Positions 8,106-17,580 are shown, counted from the first letter of the stretch. The stretch: DNA of 64,000 nucleotides from Streptomyces nitrosporeus (GCF_008704555.1 NZ_CP023702.1:3720001-3784000); one strand, 5' to 3'. Notes: generated by a model not told the origin, from the letters alone. Numbers and translations: made by a program.

Positions 8106-10109
8106 ATGACGACCACCGCCCCCCGCCCCGGGCCGCCCCTGATACGCCGGCCGCTCGCCGCCGTCGCACTCCTCGCCGCGCTGATCGCTCTGCTGTCCGG
8201 CACGGTGCTGGCCGGTGCGACCCCCGCGTCCGCGCACGCCGCGCTGACCGGGAGCGACCCGCAGGACGGGGCGGTGGTCGCCACCGCGCCGCAGGAGGTC
8301 ACCCTCACCTTCTCCGAACAGATCGCCATGGGTGACGACTCGATCCGGGTCCTCGACCCCGAGGGGAAACGGGCCGACACCGGCGGGCCCCGCGACCTGT
8401 CCGCCGGCGGCCCCGTCCGGTACGCGGTGTCCCTGCACGGCGGGCTGCCCGAGGGCACCTACACGGTCGCCTGGCAGGCGGTGTCCGCGGACAGCCACCC
8501 GGTCGCCGGGGCCTTCACCTTCTCCATCGGCGCTCCTTCCGAGACCGAGGTGGCGCTGCCCTCCGCCGGCTACGGGGGCGGTCTCGTCGGCACGGTCTAC
8601 GGCATCGCGCGGTACGCCGCGTACGCCGGTTTCGTCCTGCTGGCGGGCGGCTCGGCCTTCGTGCTGGCGTGCTGGCGGCGCGGCGCGGGGGCACGGCCGC
8701 TCCAGCGCCTGGTCGTACAGGGCTGGCTCACCCTCACCGTGTCCACCCTGGTCATGCTGTTCCTGCGCAGCCCCTACACCGGGTCGGGCAAGCTGTCGGA
8801 CGCGTTCGACCTGGCCGGGCTGCAGGCCGCCCTCGACACCAAGCCGGGTGCGGCGCTGGTGTCGCGGCTGCTGCTGCTCGGCGCCTCCGCCCTCTTCGTC
8901 GCGGTCCTCTTCGGGACGTACGCCAAGCGGGAGGACGGGAAGGAGAAGCAGGACCTCACCTTCGGGCTGGCCGTCGGCGGGGTGGTCGTCGCCATCGGTA
9001 TCGCGGGCACCTGGGCGCTGGCGGAGCACGCCTCGACGGGCATCCAGCCGGGCATCGCCATGCCGGTCGACGTGGCGCATCTGCTCGCCGTCGCCGCCTG
9101 GCTGGGCGGACTGGCCGCCCTGCTGGTCGCGCTGTACCGGACGCCGGACCTCACCGCGGACGCGGTACGCCGGTTCTCCCGGGTGGCGTTCGGCAGTGTG
9201 GCCGTCCTCGTCGCGACGGGGCTCTACCAGTCCTGGCGGCAGGTGGGGTCGTGGTCCGCGCTGACCGGCACCCGTTACGGGCAGCTGCTGCTCGTCAAGG
9301 TGGCCCTGGTCGTGGTGCTGCTCGGTGTCGCCTGGTTCTCCCGGCGATGGACCGGACGCCTGGTGGCGGGGGGCGGTACGGCCGGGGAAAGCGGTACGGC
9401 CGAGGAGGGCGGTACGGCCGGGGAGGGCGGCGCCACCGCGGCGGACCGGGAGGGCCCGGACGCCGTGCGGGACAAGGCCCCCGGCGAGAGCCCGGAGACG
9501 GCGCACGGAGCCGGGGAGAGCGGCGGAGGGGTCGGGCCCGAGCGGGCCGCCCAGCTCGCCCGGCAGCGGGCCGCCCTGGCGGCGACCCGGCAGAGGCGGG
9601 CCCGGGACGCCGACCCGGACCGCTCCGGACTGCGCCGTTCCGTGCTGGTGGAGACCGGCATCGCGGTGGTGCTCCTCGCCGTCACGACCGTACTGACGTC
9701 CACCGAACCCGGACGGACCGAGGAGGAGGCCGCCCGGAGCGGCGCGGCGGCCGCGGCCCCCGTGACCGGAGGGCCGGTCGGCCTCAGCCTGCCGTTCGAC
9801 ACCGGCGGTGTGAACGGCAAGGGGACCGTACGGCTGGACATCGACCCCGGCCGGACCGGCGCCAACGACGTACACCTGTGGATCGACGGGCCGGACGGTG
9901 CGATGGACGTCCCCGAGGTGAAACTCGCCCTCACCCTGGAGGCCCGGGACATCGGACCGCTGCCGGTCGTCCCCGACCGGATCGCGGCGGGGCACTGGGC
10001 GGCCTCAGGGGTGCGGATCCCGATGGCGGGCGACTGGGACCTCTCGGTGACCGTACGCACCTCGGACATCGACCAGACCACCGTGGACACGAACGTGAAG
10101 ATCGGCTGA
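8106..10109 (+). CDS. CopC-CopD fusion copper transport protein (YcnJ-like)
   Basis: A 667-residue membrane protein. A signal peptide (about 1-43) ends at SAHAALTGS, so the mature N-terminus is the copper-ligand His of CopC. The CopC beta-barrel (about 43-140) includes SADSHPV as a second His site. CopD follows with about eight transmembrane helices (about 155-430). Next is a Gly/Glu-rich cytoplasmic loop containing GTAGE/GTAEEG repeats, and a final transmembrane helix (about 520-540). An exported C-terminal beta domain (about 565-667) resembles YtkA-like domains. It is expected to bind periplasmic copper and move it across the membrane. It lies in the copper run, 14 bp after the chaperone and 5 bp before the Dyp peroxidase. 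Confidence 0.92.
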   Translation: MTTTAPRPGPPLIRRPLAAVALLAALIALLSGTVLAGATPASAHAALTGSDPQDGAVVATAPQEVTLTFSEQIAMGDDSIRVLDPEGKRADTGGPRDLSAGGPVRYAVSLHGGLPEGTYTVAWQAVSADSHPVAGAFTFSIGAPSETEVALPSAGYGGGLVGTVYGIARYAAYAGFVLLAGGSAFVLACWRRGAGARPLQRLVVQGWLTLTVSTLVMLFLRSPYTGSGKLSDAFDLAGLQAALDTKPGAALVSRLLLLGASALFVAVLFGTYAKREDGKEKQDLTFGLAVGGVVVAIGIAGTWALAEHASTGIQPGIAMPVDVAHLLAVAAWLGGLAALLVALYRTPDLTADAVRRFSRVAFGSVAVLVATGLYQSWRQVGSWSALTGTRYGQLLLVKVALVVVLLGVAWFSRRWTGRLVAGGGTAGESGTAEEGGTAGEGGATAADREGPDAVRDKAPGESPETAHGAGESGGGVGPERAAQLARQRAALAATRQRRARDADPDRSGLRRSVLVETGIAVVLLAVTTVLTSTEPGRTEEEAARSGAAAAAPVTGGPVGLSLPFDTGGVNGKGTVRLDIDPGRTGANDVHLWIDGPDGAMDVPEVKLALTLEARDIGPLPVVPDRIAAGHWAASGVRIPMAGDWDLSVTVRTSDIDQTTVDTNVKIG

Positions 10110-10114
10110 GCAAG

Positions 10115-11485
10115 GTGAGCAAGAAGAAGGACAGGGCCCCACGGGCGGACGGGACGCGGACCGGAGCGACGCGGACGGACGCGCGGGCCGCGGACGGCCC
10201 CGGGACGGACACGCGCACGGACGACGGGGCACGGCCGGCCACTACCGCCGGTGTGTCCCGGCGGCGGCTCATCGGAGGAGCCGGTGCGGCCGGGGCCGCC
10301 GGGCTGGTACTCGGGGCGGCCGGGGGCGCGGGCGGTTACGCCGCGACCCGGGACGACCCGCCCGCCGCGCTGACCACGATCGGCTCCACCGAGGTGATGT
10401 TCCACGGGAAACACCAGCCGGGGATCACCACCCCGCTCCAGGCCCGTGGTCATCTGGTCGCCTTCGACCTGGCATCCGGTGCGGGCCGCAGAGGGGCGGC
10501 GGCCCTGATGCGCCGCTGGTCGGCCCTGGCCGAGCGGCTGATGGCCGGCCGTACCGCCGGGGGTGGAGCAGGGCACGACACGGGGGTGGCACTGGACGCC
10601 GGGCCGTCCTCACTGACCGTCACCTTCGGGTTCGGGCGTTCCTTCTTCGAACGCACGGACCTGGTCGACCGCCGGCCGGCCGGGCTGGACCCGCTGCCGC
10701 CCTTCTCCTCCGACCACCTCGACGCCGGGCGCTCCGAGGGCGACCTCTGGGTCCAGATCGGTTCCGACGACTCCCTCGTCGCCTTCCACGCGCTGCGCGC
10801 CCTGCAGAAGGAGGCGGGGGAGGCGGCCCGGGTGCGGTGGCAGATGAACGGCTTCAACCGGACCCCCGGAGCTACGGCCAGGCCGATGACCACGCGCAAT
10901 CTGATGGGGCAGGTGGACGGGACCAACAACCCGGAGCCCGGGGAGAGCGATTTCGACCGGCGGATCTTCGTGCCGTCCGGCGGACCGGCGGCGCACGCGT
11001 GGCTGGAAGGCGGTTCCTACGCCGTCGTACGGCGGATCCGGATGCTGCTGGACGACTGGGAGAAGCTCCCGGTCGGCCGGCAGGAACAGGTGATCGGCCG
11101 CCGCAAGGCGGACGGCGCGCCGCTGAGCGGCGGCACCGGGACGACCCCGATGGACCTGGACAAGACGGGTGCGGACGGGAAGCCGCTGATCCCCGCCAAC
11201 GCCCACGCCCGCATCTCCTCCCCCGAGAAGAACGGCGGGGCCGCCATGCTGCGGCGGCCGTTCTCGTACCACGACGGTCTCCTGGACGACGGCTCCCCGG
11301 ACGCCGGGCTGCTCTTCATCTGCTGGCAGGCCGATCCCTTCCGGGGCTTCGTCCCGGTGCAGCGCAAACTGGACCGGGGCGACGCGCTCTCCCCCTTCAT
11401 CCGGCACGAGGCCAGCGGCCTGTTCGCCGTGCCGGGGGGCGCCGCACCCGGTGAGTACGTGGGGCAGCGGCTGCTCGAAGCGTGA
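10115..11485 (+). CDS. dtpA: Tat-exported Dyp-type haem peroxidase (DtpA/EfeB-like)
   Basis: A 456-residue dye-decolourising peroxidase. A long positively charged leader carries a twin-arginine motif (SRRRLIGG) followed by a Gly/Ala-rich hydrophobic segment, so export is by Tat. The GxxDG signature is GQVDGT with catalytic Asp268. The probable proximal haem ligand is His364 in NAHARISSP, and the conserved FSYHDG lies just beyond. The leader is unusually long (about 50 residues) and rich in Arg/Asp/Thr. Placed last in the copper run, it matches DtpA of S. lividans, which is linked to maturation of the copper oxidase GlxA. The gene name rests on that recalled parallel. The GTG start 5 bp after copCD has only a weak ribosome binding site. 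Confidence 0.9.
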   Translation: MSKKKDRAPRADGTRTGATRTDARAADGPGTDTRTDDGARPATTAGVSRRRLIGGAGAAGAAGLVLGAAGGAGGYAATRDDPPAALTTIGSTEVMFHGKHQPGITTPLQARGHLVAFDLASGAGRRGAAALMRRWSALAERLMAGRTAGGGAGHDTGVALDAGPSSLTVTFGFGRSFFERTDLVDRRPAGLDPLPPFSSDHLDAGRSEGDLWVQIGSDDSLVAFHALRALQKEAGEAARVRWQMNGFNRTPGATARPMTTRNLMGQVDGTNNPEPGESDFDRRIFVPSGGPAAHAWLEGGSYAVVRRIRMLLDDWEKLPVGRQEQVIGRRKADGAPLSGGTGTTPMDLDKTGADGKPLIPANAHARISSPEKNGGAAMLRRPFSYHDGLLDDGSPDAGLLFICWQADPFRGFVPVQRKLDRGDALSPFIRHEASGLFAVPGGAAPGEYVGQRLLEA

Positions 11486-11610
11486 GCCGGGCGGAGCGGC
11501 GGCGGGGCGATGGCGGGCCGGTGACGGAGAGGCTGCGGGCCGGTGACGGGCCGTTCCGCCGGCGTGGTCCCGGGTTCCGTCCGGCGGTCCGTACGGCGGG
11601 CAGACCCCAT

Positions 11611-11616
11611 TAGGGT
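11611..11616 (+). promoter_or_regulatory. probable -10 element of a leaderless pheA mRNA
   Basis: TAGGGT ends 6 nt before the pheA ATG, leaving no room for a ribosome binding site. This is the geometry of leaderless actinobacterial transcripts. No clear -35 is visible. Confidence 0.45.
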
Positions 11617-11622
11617 GACCGT

Positions 11623-12558
11623 ATGTCAGCCACGCGTTACGCCTATCTCGGCCCCGAAGGCACCTTCACCGAGGTGGCTCTCCGCACCCTCCCGGAAGCC
11701 GCCACCCGCGAACTCGTCCCCATGGTCTCCGTTCCGGCGGCGCTGGACGCGGTACGCAACGGGGAGGCCGCGGCCGCCCTCGTCCCGATCGAGAACTCCG
11801 TCGAGGGCGGAATCACCGCGACGCTCGACGAGCTGACATCCGGCGCCCCGCTGATGATCTACCGCGAGGTGCTGCTCTCCATCACGTTCGCGCTGCTGGT
11901 GCGGCCCGGGACGGAACTCTCGGACATCAAGACCGTCACCGCTCATCCGGCGGCCCAGCCCCAGGTGCGCAACTGGCTGGCCGCCCATCTGCCGAACGCG
12001 GTGTGGGAGTCCTCCGCCTCGAACGCCGACGGCGCCAGGCTCGTCCAGGAGGGCCGGTTCGACGCCGCCTTCGCCGGTGAGTTCGCCGCCGCGACCTACG
12101 GGCTGGAACCGCTGGTGACGGAGATCCACGACGCGGCGAACGCGCAGACCCGCTTCGTGCTGGTGGGCCGGCCGGCCAGGCCCTCCGCCCCGACCGGGGC
12201 GGACAAGACCTCGGTCGTCATCTGGCTCGGCGCCGACCGGCCGGGGGCCCTGCTGGAGCTGCTCCAGGAGTTCGCGGTGCGCGGGGTGAACCTGATGCTC
12301 ATCCAGTCGCGGCCCACCGGGCAGGGCATCGGTAACTACTGCTTCGCCGTGGACGCGGAAGGACACATCGCGGACCGGCGGGTGGGAGAGGCCCTGATGG
12401 GACTGAAGCGGATCTGCCCGAACGTGCGGTTCCTGGGTTCCTATCCGCGGGCCGGGGTGACACCCGACGAGGTGAGCCCGCTGCGGACCGGTACGTCCGA
12501 CCTGGACTTCACGGACGCCGCCGACTGGCTGGCCCGTAGCCAGGACGGCCGGGCCTGA
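11623..12558 (+). CDS. pheA: prephenate dehydratase
   Basis: Converts prephenate to phenylpyruvate in phenylalanine synthesis. The 311-residue protein has a catalytic domain (about 4-185) with YLGPEGTFTE, IENSVEGG and the invariant Thr-Arg-Phe in AQTRFVLVG. A regulatory ACT domain (about 200-280) follows. The usual Phe-binding ESRP motif of the ACT domain reads QSRPTGQGIGNYCF, a Glu-to-Gln change that may be lineage-typical or may weaken feedback by Phe. The start is supported by the family N-terminus; the ATG has no ribosome binding site and is probably leaderless. It is monocistronic. Confidence 0.95.
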   Translation: MSATRYAYLGPEGTFTEVALRTLPEAATRELVPMVSVPAALDAVRNGEAAAALVPIENSVEGGITATLDELTSGAPLMIYREVLLSITFALLVRPGTELSDIKTVTAHPAAQPQVRNWLAAHLPNAVWESSASNADGARLVQEGRFDAAFAGEFAAATYGLEPLVTEIHDAANAQTRFVLVGRPARPSAPTGADKTSVVIWLGADRPGALLELLQEFAVRGVNLMLIQSRPTGQGIGNYCFAVDAEGHIADRRVGEALMGLKRICPNVRFLGSYPRAGVTPDEVSPLRTGTSDLDFTDAADWLARSQDGRA

Positions 12559-12660
12559 ACCGGCGGGAGCCGGTACGGGGAAGCCTGTTCTGGTTCCGGG
12601 AGCGGTTCCCGGGCCGGCCGCGGGCCGTGAGCGGCGGAAGGCGGTGTGGCGGTCCGGGCC

Positions 12661-12720
12661 GTCCCGCGCCCAGGGCCCCGCGTCCGGAGCGTCCCGCGCC
12701 CAGGGCCCCGCGTCCGGGCG
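12661..12720. repeat. 30-bp tandem duplication
   Basis: Two adjacent 30-bp units (12661-12690 and 12691-12720) are identical over their first 27 bases. They are extremely GC-rich and begin gtcccgcgcccagggc. There is no coding function; it is probably replication slippage. Confidence 0.85.
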
Positions 12721-12779
12721 TGGGGCATCCCGTGACAGGACGACATCCCGCGTCGGAGTGGGCCGACCGTACACGAAGG

Positions 12780-13073
12780 TTATCCACAGGGGAGTCTCGC
12801 GCCTGGGGACAAGTCGACACCGCTAAGCCGCATCATCGACAAACGCCCCCACTACCCCAAGATCACCCACTCCCCCTACCGGCGCCTTTCTCTCTCAATT
12901 CCGTTGATCAACTCCTTGATGTGCGAAATTGCCACCCGAATGAGTGTGCACAACGGGTTTGGGTGACGAATGCGCGCCTTTCGTCGGGTTTTCGGAGCGC
13001 CGCCTTCCGGTGTCCACAGAACTTCCTCACAGCCTGTGGATAACTAAGCGGCCCAGCATGCCCCTGTGGACAA
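12780..13073. promoter_or_regulatory. cluster of six DnaA-box-like sites upstream of serS
   Basis: TTATCCACA at 12780-12788 and, on the other strand, 13035-13043; TTGTCCACA (the Streptomyces consensus) on the minus strand at 13065-13073; single-mismatch versions at 12804-12812, 12945-12953 and 13010-13018. All six lie within 294 bp of non-coding DNA. Confidence 0.6.
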
Positions 13074-13326
13074 GTCCCGGCTCCCGCCCGCCCGTCGCGG
13101 GCCCGCCCGCCTGTCGGCCGCAGTCGGCGCACGCGGAGACCGCACGTCAATTCCCCGCCGTCGGTGCCACCTTTTCGAGGGACGGGAGGCCACATCCGCC
13201 ACTTCCCTCACCCCTCACCATTCCGCCGTGATTCCTTGCCGGGAGCAATGAAGTAGGCCAATGCCGACAAAACGCCCCCCGGAAGATCCGGAAGATATCG
13301 GTTCGAGAGGCGGATCCGCGCACCGG

Positions 13327-13332
13327 TAGCCT
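13327..13332 (+). promoter_or_regulatory. probable -10 element of a leaderless serS mRNA
   Basis: TAGCCT ends 6 nt before the GTG start of serS, the same spacing as at pheA. No ribosome binding site fits in the remaining gap. Confidence 0.45.
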
Positions 13333-13338
13333 TGAGGG

Positions 13339-14616
13339 GTGATTGACCTTCGCCTGCTCCGTGAGGACCCCGACCGTGTTCGCGCCTCCCAGCGCGCCCG
13401 TGGAGAGGACGTCGCGCTCGTCGACGCCCTGCTCTCCGCCGACGAGCTGCGCAGGTCGTCCGGCGTCCGCTTCGACGAACTCCGCTCCGAGCAGAAGGCG
13501 CTCGGCAAGCTGATCCCCAAGGCCACACCCGAGGAGCGCACCGAGCTCCTGCGGAAGGCGGACCGGCTGAAGGCCGAGGTGAAGGCGGCCGACACGGCTC
13601 AGGACGAGGCGGACGCCGAGGCCAAGCGCCTGCTCCTGATGCTCGGCAACGTCGTCCACGAGGACGTACCGGTCGGCGGCGAGGAGGACTTCGTCGTCCT
13701 GGAGACGCACGGAACGATCCGTGACTTCGGCGCGGAGGGCTTCGAGCCCAAGGACCACCTGGAACTCGGCGAGGCCCTCGGCGCCATCGACATGGAGCGC
13801 GGGGCCAAGGTCTCCGGGTCGCGTTTCTACTACCTGACGGGGGTCGGCGCCCTCCTGGAGCTCGCCCTGGTCAACGCCGCGATCGCGCAGGCCACCGAGG
13901 CCGGTTTCGTGCCGATGCTGACCCCGGCGCTGGTGCGCCCCCGCGCCATGGAGGGCACCGGTTTCCTCGGCCAGGCCGCGGAGAACGTCTACCACCTGGA
14001 GAAGGACGACTACTACCTGGTCGGGACCTCCGAGGTGCCGCTCGCGGCATACCACATGGACGAGATCATCGAAGCCGACAAGCTGCCGCTGCGGTACGCG
14101 GGCTTCTCGCCCTGTTTCCGCCGCGAGGCCGGCACCTACGGCAAGGACACCCGGGGCATCTTCCGCGTCCACCAGTTCGACAAGGTCGAGATGTTCTCGT
14201 ACGTCGACCCCGCGGACGCCGAGGCCGAGCACCGCAGGCTGCTGGACTGGGAGAAGCAGTGGCTCACCGGCCTGGAGCTGCCGTTCCAGGTGATCGACGT
14301 GGCCACCGGTGACCTCGGCGCGTCGGCCTCCCGGAAGTTCGACTGCGAGGCGTGGATCCCGACCCAGGGCAAGTACCGCGAGCTGACGTCCGCGTCGAAC
14401 TGCGACGGTTTCCAGGCCCGCCGGCTCTCGGTCCGCATGCGCGACGGCAAGAAGGTGCAGCCGCTGGCCACGCTGAACGGCACCCTCTGCGCCGTCCCGC
14501 GCACGATCGTCGCGATCCTGGAGAACCACCAGCTGGCCGACGGCTCGGTGCGGGTGCCCGAGGTGCTGCGGCCGTACCTGGGCGGCCGCGAGCTGCTGGA
14601 GCCGGTCGTCCGGTGA
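13339..14616 (+). CDS. serS: seryl-tRNA synthetase
   Basis: Charges tRNA-Ser in the cytoplasm. The 425-residue class II synthetase has the N-terminal tRNA-binding helical hairpin (about 30-105, rich in Lys/Glu/Ala) and the class II core. Motif 2 is visible as [22 protein letters not shown], and the serine-binding/motif 3 region as [18 protein letters not shown]. The GTG start is fixed by the family N-terminus [11 protein letters not shown]. Its stop codon overlaps the start of the following HAD gene (GTGA), so the two are translationally coupled. Upstream lies a DnaA-box cluster. Confidence 0.98.
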   Translation: MIDLRLLREDPDRVRASQRARGEDVALVDALLSADELRRSSGVRFDELRSEQKALGKLIPKATPEERTELLRKADRLKAEVKAADTAQDEADAEAKRLLLMLGNVVHEDVPVGGEEDFVVLETHGTIRDFGAEGFEPKDHLELGEALGAIDMERGAKVSGSRFYYLTGVGALLELALVNAAIAQATEAGFVPMLTPALVRPRAMEGTGFLGQAAENVYHLEKDDYYLVGTSEVPLAAYHMDEIIEADKLPLRYAGFSPCFRREAGTYGKDTRGIFRVHQFDKVEMFSYVDPADAEAEHRRLLDWEKQWLTGLELPFQVIDVATGDLGASASRKFDCEAWIPTQGKYRELTSASNCDGFQARRLSVRMRDGKKVQPLATLNGTLCAVPRTIVAILENHQLADGSVRVPEVLRPYLGGRELLEPVVR

Positions 14617-15428
14617 CCTTCCCCTACAAGCTGGTCGCCACCGACCTCGACGGCACGCTGCTGCGGGGCGACGACACGGTCTCCCCGCGCACCCGTGAGG
14701 CGCTGACGGCGGTCACCGCGGCCGGCGCCGCGCACATCGTCGTCACCGGACGCTCCGTGGCCTGGACCAAGTACGTCCTGGACGACCTGGGATACGACGG
14801 CCTGGCCGTCTGCGGCCAGGGTGCGCAGGTCTACCACGCCGGTGAGCACCGGCTGCTGACCTCGCTGACCCTGGACCGCCAGCTGGCGGGGCTCGCCCTG
14901 GCCAAGCTGGAGGCGGAGGTCGGGCCCCTGGCGATGGCCGTGAGCCGTGACGGGCTGGAGGGCGAGGTGCTCGTCGGACCCGGCTACCGGGTGCACGAGG
15001 GATCGCTGCCCGCCGTCCTCGTCCAGGACACCGCCGAGATGTGGACCGCCCCGCTGAACAAGGTCTACATCCAGCATCCCGAGCTGGACGACGACGCCCT
15101 GACGCAGGCGGCCCGACAGGCCGTCGGCGGACTCGTGGACGTGGTCATGGCGGGTTCGGGCGTGGTCGAGATCCTGCCCCTGGGGCTGACCAAGGCGACC
15201 GGCCTCTCGCTGGCCGCGCGGCGGCTCGGGGTGAAGGCCGCGGACACCGTGGCCTTCGGTGACATGCCGAACGACATCCCCATGTTCGCCTGGGCCCGGC
15301 ACGGCGTGGCGATGGCCAACGCCCATGACGAACTGAAGGCCGTGGCCCACGAGATCACCGCCTCCAACGATCAGGACGGCATCGCGTTGGTCCTGGAAGA
15401 ACTCCTGCGGACGCCCGTGCGCTCCTGA
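14613..15428 (+). CDS. HAD-superfamily phosphatase (Cof-type)
   Basis: A 271-residue type IIB HAD hydrolase. Motif I is DLDGTLL (nucleophile Asp near residue 10), motif II is the Thr in VVTGRS, and motif III/IV is the Lys of LTKATGLS followed by GDMPNDIPM. The cap between about 85 and 190 is the Cof type. These enzymes dephosphorylate sugar phosphates, pyridoxal phosphate or nucleotides, and the substrate cannot be told from sequence. The GTG start overlaps the serS stop, so it is co-translated with serS. A second Cof-type HAD of similar length occurs at 24.6 kb in this window. Confidence 0.93.
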   Translation: MTFPYKLVATDLDGTLLRGDDTVSPRTREALTAVTAAGAAHIVVTGRSVAWTKYVLDDLGYDGLAVCGQGAQVYHAGEHRLLTSLTLDRQLAGLALAKLEAEVGPLAMAVSRDGLEGEVLVGPGYRVHEGSLPAVLVQDTAEMWTAPLNKVYIQHPELDDDALTQAARQAVGGLVDVVMAGSGVVEILPLGLTKATGLSLAARRLGVKAADTVAFGDMPNDIPMFAWARHGVAMANAHDELKAVAHEITASNDQDGIALVLEELLRTPVRS

Positions 15429-15442
15429 GGGCGGGGCCTCGC

Positions 15443-15483
15443 GCGGACGGCCTCGGTCCCCCGGTGGGACCGAGGCCGTCCGC
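15443..15483. terminator. strong hairpin terminator after serS-HAD
   Basis: A perfect 18-bp stem (15443-15460 with 15466-15483) and a 5-nt loop, starting 14 bp after the HAD stop codon. Confidence 0.85.
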
Positions 15484-15838
15484 CGTACACGCGTGCGGTG
15501 CGGATACGCGTGCGGGGCCCGTCCCCGACGACGGCTCGGCAAGCCGCTGCCCTGCCCCTCGGCCGGTCCTCCGGGAGACAGCCGGGCGGAGCCGGGCCAC
15601 CCGGGGGCCTGCGACGGACGGCGCCGCGGGCAGCTGACGGAGCTGCCGGGGTGCCCGCCCCGCTCCTTTCTGCGGGGAACCCGACGGACCCGTCCTCCTG
15701 GTCGCCGCCGTGCTCCCGGTCCCGTGCGGGGTGCGGGTCCGTTCCGCGCCGTCCGTTCCGCGCCGTCCGGCCCGCTCGCCGTGTCCGGGGACGCGGCCCG
15801 GGCGCCACCCGTTTCCGGGCAGCACCCCCGCCACGGCT
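15484..15838. other. 355-bp gap without a recognisable gene
   Basis: Lies between the serS-HAD terminator and the 3' end of the minus-strand regulator-like gene. I see only short GC-rich repetition (two tandem copies of a tccgttccgcgccg unit near 15736-15765). No convincing coding frame. Confidence 0.5.
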
Positions 15839-16534
15839 TCATCCCCGGGGGCGGTGGCCGCCCCACTCCCTCAGTCCCGCCGCGAGGTCCTCCATACGGC
15901 TGTCGAGCCGGGCGATGCCCTCGGAGACGTCGCTGAGCCTCGGACCCGTGGCTCCGACGTCCCGGTGGGTGCCGTCCGGTTCCCGGTCGAGGACGTCGAG
16001 CCGGTGCGACATCCGGCTCAGCACGGGCCCGAGTTCCTGGAGCGCGCTGCCGACACCCGCCAGGCAGCCCTCCACCCGCGAGACCCGGCGGTCGAGCGAG
16101 GCACAGGAGGCCCTGAGGTCCTCCTCGGCGTCGAGCAGATGGGTCCTCACACGACGGGCGATGTCGCTGTCGCGAAGAAGCATGGCCACGTTGAGCACGG
16201 TCCGACGGGTGTACAACCGCAGCTGGGTCGCCGCCTGTGGATAACTCCCCGCTTCCTCCCCCTTCCATAGCGACATCATGTCGCTATGGAAGACACGCAG
16301 GTCAGAGCCGCGCAGAATCCTCATGCCGTTCTCCGTCAGCTCACGCTGATGCCGGTCCGTCAGCCTCTTCAGCGTGGTTGTGGATACTTCGAAGTAACAA
16401 GCGACCTCCTCTGCGCGAACGTGAATTCCGTCGGGGAGCATGACAAGGCCCTTGACCTTGTCCAGGGCGTCGACGCGCCCCATCCGCTCGGCGCGCAGGG
16501 TGCGTGATTCGAGCAGGGCGACTTCTGTGGGCAC
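15839..16534 (-). CDS. putative DNA-binding protein with C-terminal coiled coil
   Basis: A 231-residue protein I cannot place in a named family. The N-terminal half (about 30-75) contains a helix-turn-helix-like stretch (VRAEEVACYFEVSTTTLKRL) and then a hydrophilic winged region. The middle (about 100-130) is helical and basic. The C-terminal part (about 135-225) has heptad-like Leu/Val spacing (for example LDRRVSRVEGCLAGVGSALQ) suggesting a coiled coil, which would make it a dimer or oligomer. The GTG start at 16534 is chosen for the gaaagg motif 7 nt upstream; a longer reading back to 16723 adds a compositionally foreign extension. A DnaA-box-like TTATCCACA lies inside the gene at 16236-16244. 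Confidence 0.7.
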   Translation of the reverse strand: MPTEVALLESRTLRAERMGRVDALDKVKGLVMLPDGIHVRAEEVACYFEVSTTTLKRLTDRHQRELTENGMRILRGSDLRVFHSDMMSLWKGEEAGSYPQAATQLRLYTRRTVLNVAMLLRDSDIARRVRTHLLDAEEDLRASCASLDRRVSRVEGCLAGVGSALQELGPVLSRMSHRLDVLDREPDGTHRDVGATGPRLSDVSEGIARLDSRMEDLAAGLREWGGHRPRG

Positions 16535-16770
16535 GGGTATGCCTTTCGTGCGCGGGTACGGCGAAGGGCGGCCCTGACCCGGGCCGTGAGGGTGGAGGGC
16601 GCTCACGGTCGCCACCTGTCCGATGGCCGGCCCGGCGGACCCTGGTCCGCGGGTACCGGCATTCCCCGATTTCACGAAAGCTCTACGCCACGGATTCCAG
16701 TTGCCTCCACGCACCCGGCCCAACGACCCGGTCCCCGGGCGGTCACGCGTCCCGCGGTCCGGGAAGCGGA

Positions 16771-16797
16771 CGACCCCCGCCCGGTGGGCGGGGGTCG
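16771..16797. terminator. hairpin terminator of the ABC operon
   Basis: A 12-bp perfect stem (16771-16782 with 16786-16797) and a 3-nt loop, 34 bp after the last gene of the minus-strand ABC operon. The rest of the 16535-16830 gap holds nothing recognisable apart from the upstream region of the regulator-like gene. Confidence 0.75.
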
Positions 16798-16830
16798 CGG
16801 TGGCAAGGGTTCAGGCCGGCGCGGCGGTGC

Positions 16831-17550
16831 TCACTCCTCGCCCGCCAGCTTCAGGCCCCGCAGCTTCTGGCCGGCGTACCAGGTGGCCACGAGCGTGACC
16901 CCCACCAGCAGCACCGTCGCCAGGGGCAGTCCGACGTCGGAGGTCACCAGGCCGTCGCCGGCGACCTTCTCCGCGACGGACAGGGACCACTGCTGCACGC
17001 TGAGGGTCCTCGCGCCCGGGACCAGGCTTCCGAAGAGCGCCTCCCACACCAGCGCGTACACCAGGCCGAAGACCACCGCGTGCCGGCTGACCGTCCCCAG
17101 CAGCAGGAAGAGCGCGCTGTACGCGATCGAGGCGACCAGCGCGGCGATGGTGTACGCCACGGCGATCTGCCCGCCGTTGCCGTTGAGAATCAGGCCCGCG
17201 ACCATGGTCGGCACCGCGGAGAAGAGCATCGTCACCGCGACGGCGACGACCAGCTTGGTGCAGATGATCGTCGGCCGCTTCACCGGCTTGGACAGCAGAT
17301 AGACGATCGAACCGTCGTCGATCTCCGGCCCGATGGCCCCCGTTCCGGCGATGACACCGATCAGCGGCACCATCGTGGCGATGGCGAACCCGCCGAGCAC
17401 TCCCGAGGCGACGGCGTCGTCGGCCCCGGCGAACATCCGTACCGCCACGGCGATGGCCACCAGCAGCAGGGGCAGGACGAACAGGATGGCGGCCCGGCGC
17501 CGGCCGAGCAGGGCCCGGTAGGTGAGCCGGGCGACTGTGGGGTCGTACAT
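16831..17550 (-). CDS. ABC-2 type transporter permease (second pair)
   Basis: A 239-residue integral membrane protein with six predicted helices (about 20-38, 47-72, 97-122, 130-153, 158-175 and 208-226). It forms the membrane half for the ATPase encoded just upstream at 17581-18492. The loop between the second and third helices (PEIDDGSIVYLLSKPVKRP) is the short amphipathic coupling segment seen in ABC-2 permeases. It is the last gene of the four-gene operon, 30 bp after the ATPase. The substrate is unknown. Confidence 0.88.
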   Translation of the reverse strand: MYDPTVARLTYRALLGRRRAAILFVLPLLLVAIAVAVRMFAGADDAVASGVLGGFAIATMVPLIGVIAGTGAIGPEIDDGSIVYLLSKPVKRPTIICTKLVVAVAVTMLFSAVPTMVAGLILNGNGGQIAVAYTIAALVASIAYSALFLLLGTVSRHAVVFGLVYALVWEALFGSLVPGARTLSVQQWSLSVAEKVAGDGLVTSDVGLPLATVLLVGVTLVATWYAGQKLRGLKLAGEE

Positions 17551-17580
17551 GACGCTTCACAGCTCCTTTCAGGCCACTAC

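Larger units (their letters stand above)
12559..13338. other. 780-bp intergenic region with tandem repeat and DnaA-box cluster
   Basis: No gene is supported. The first part is very GC-rich and holds a 30-bp tandem repeat (12661-12720). From about 12780 the composition becomes markedly more AT-rich and six DnaA-box-like 9-mers appear (listed separately). The last 150 bp must contain the serS promoter. Confidence 0.7.

Noticed and set aside
16535..16723. N-terminal extension of the putative DNA-binding protein up to 16723
   Set aside because: The extension is Pro/Arg/Gly-rich with no structure, while the GTG at 16534 has a well-placed ribosome binding site.
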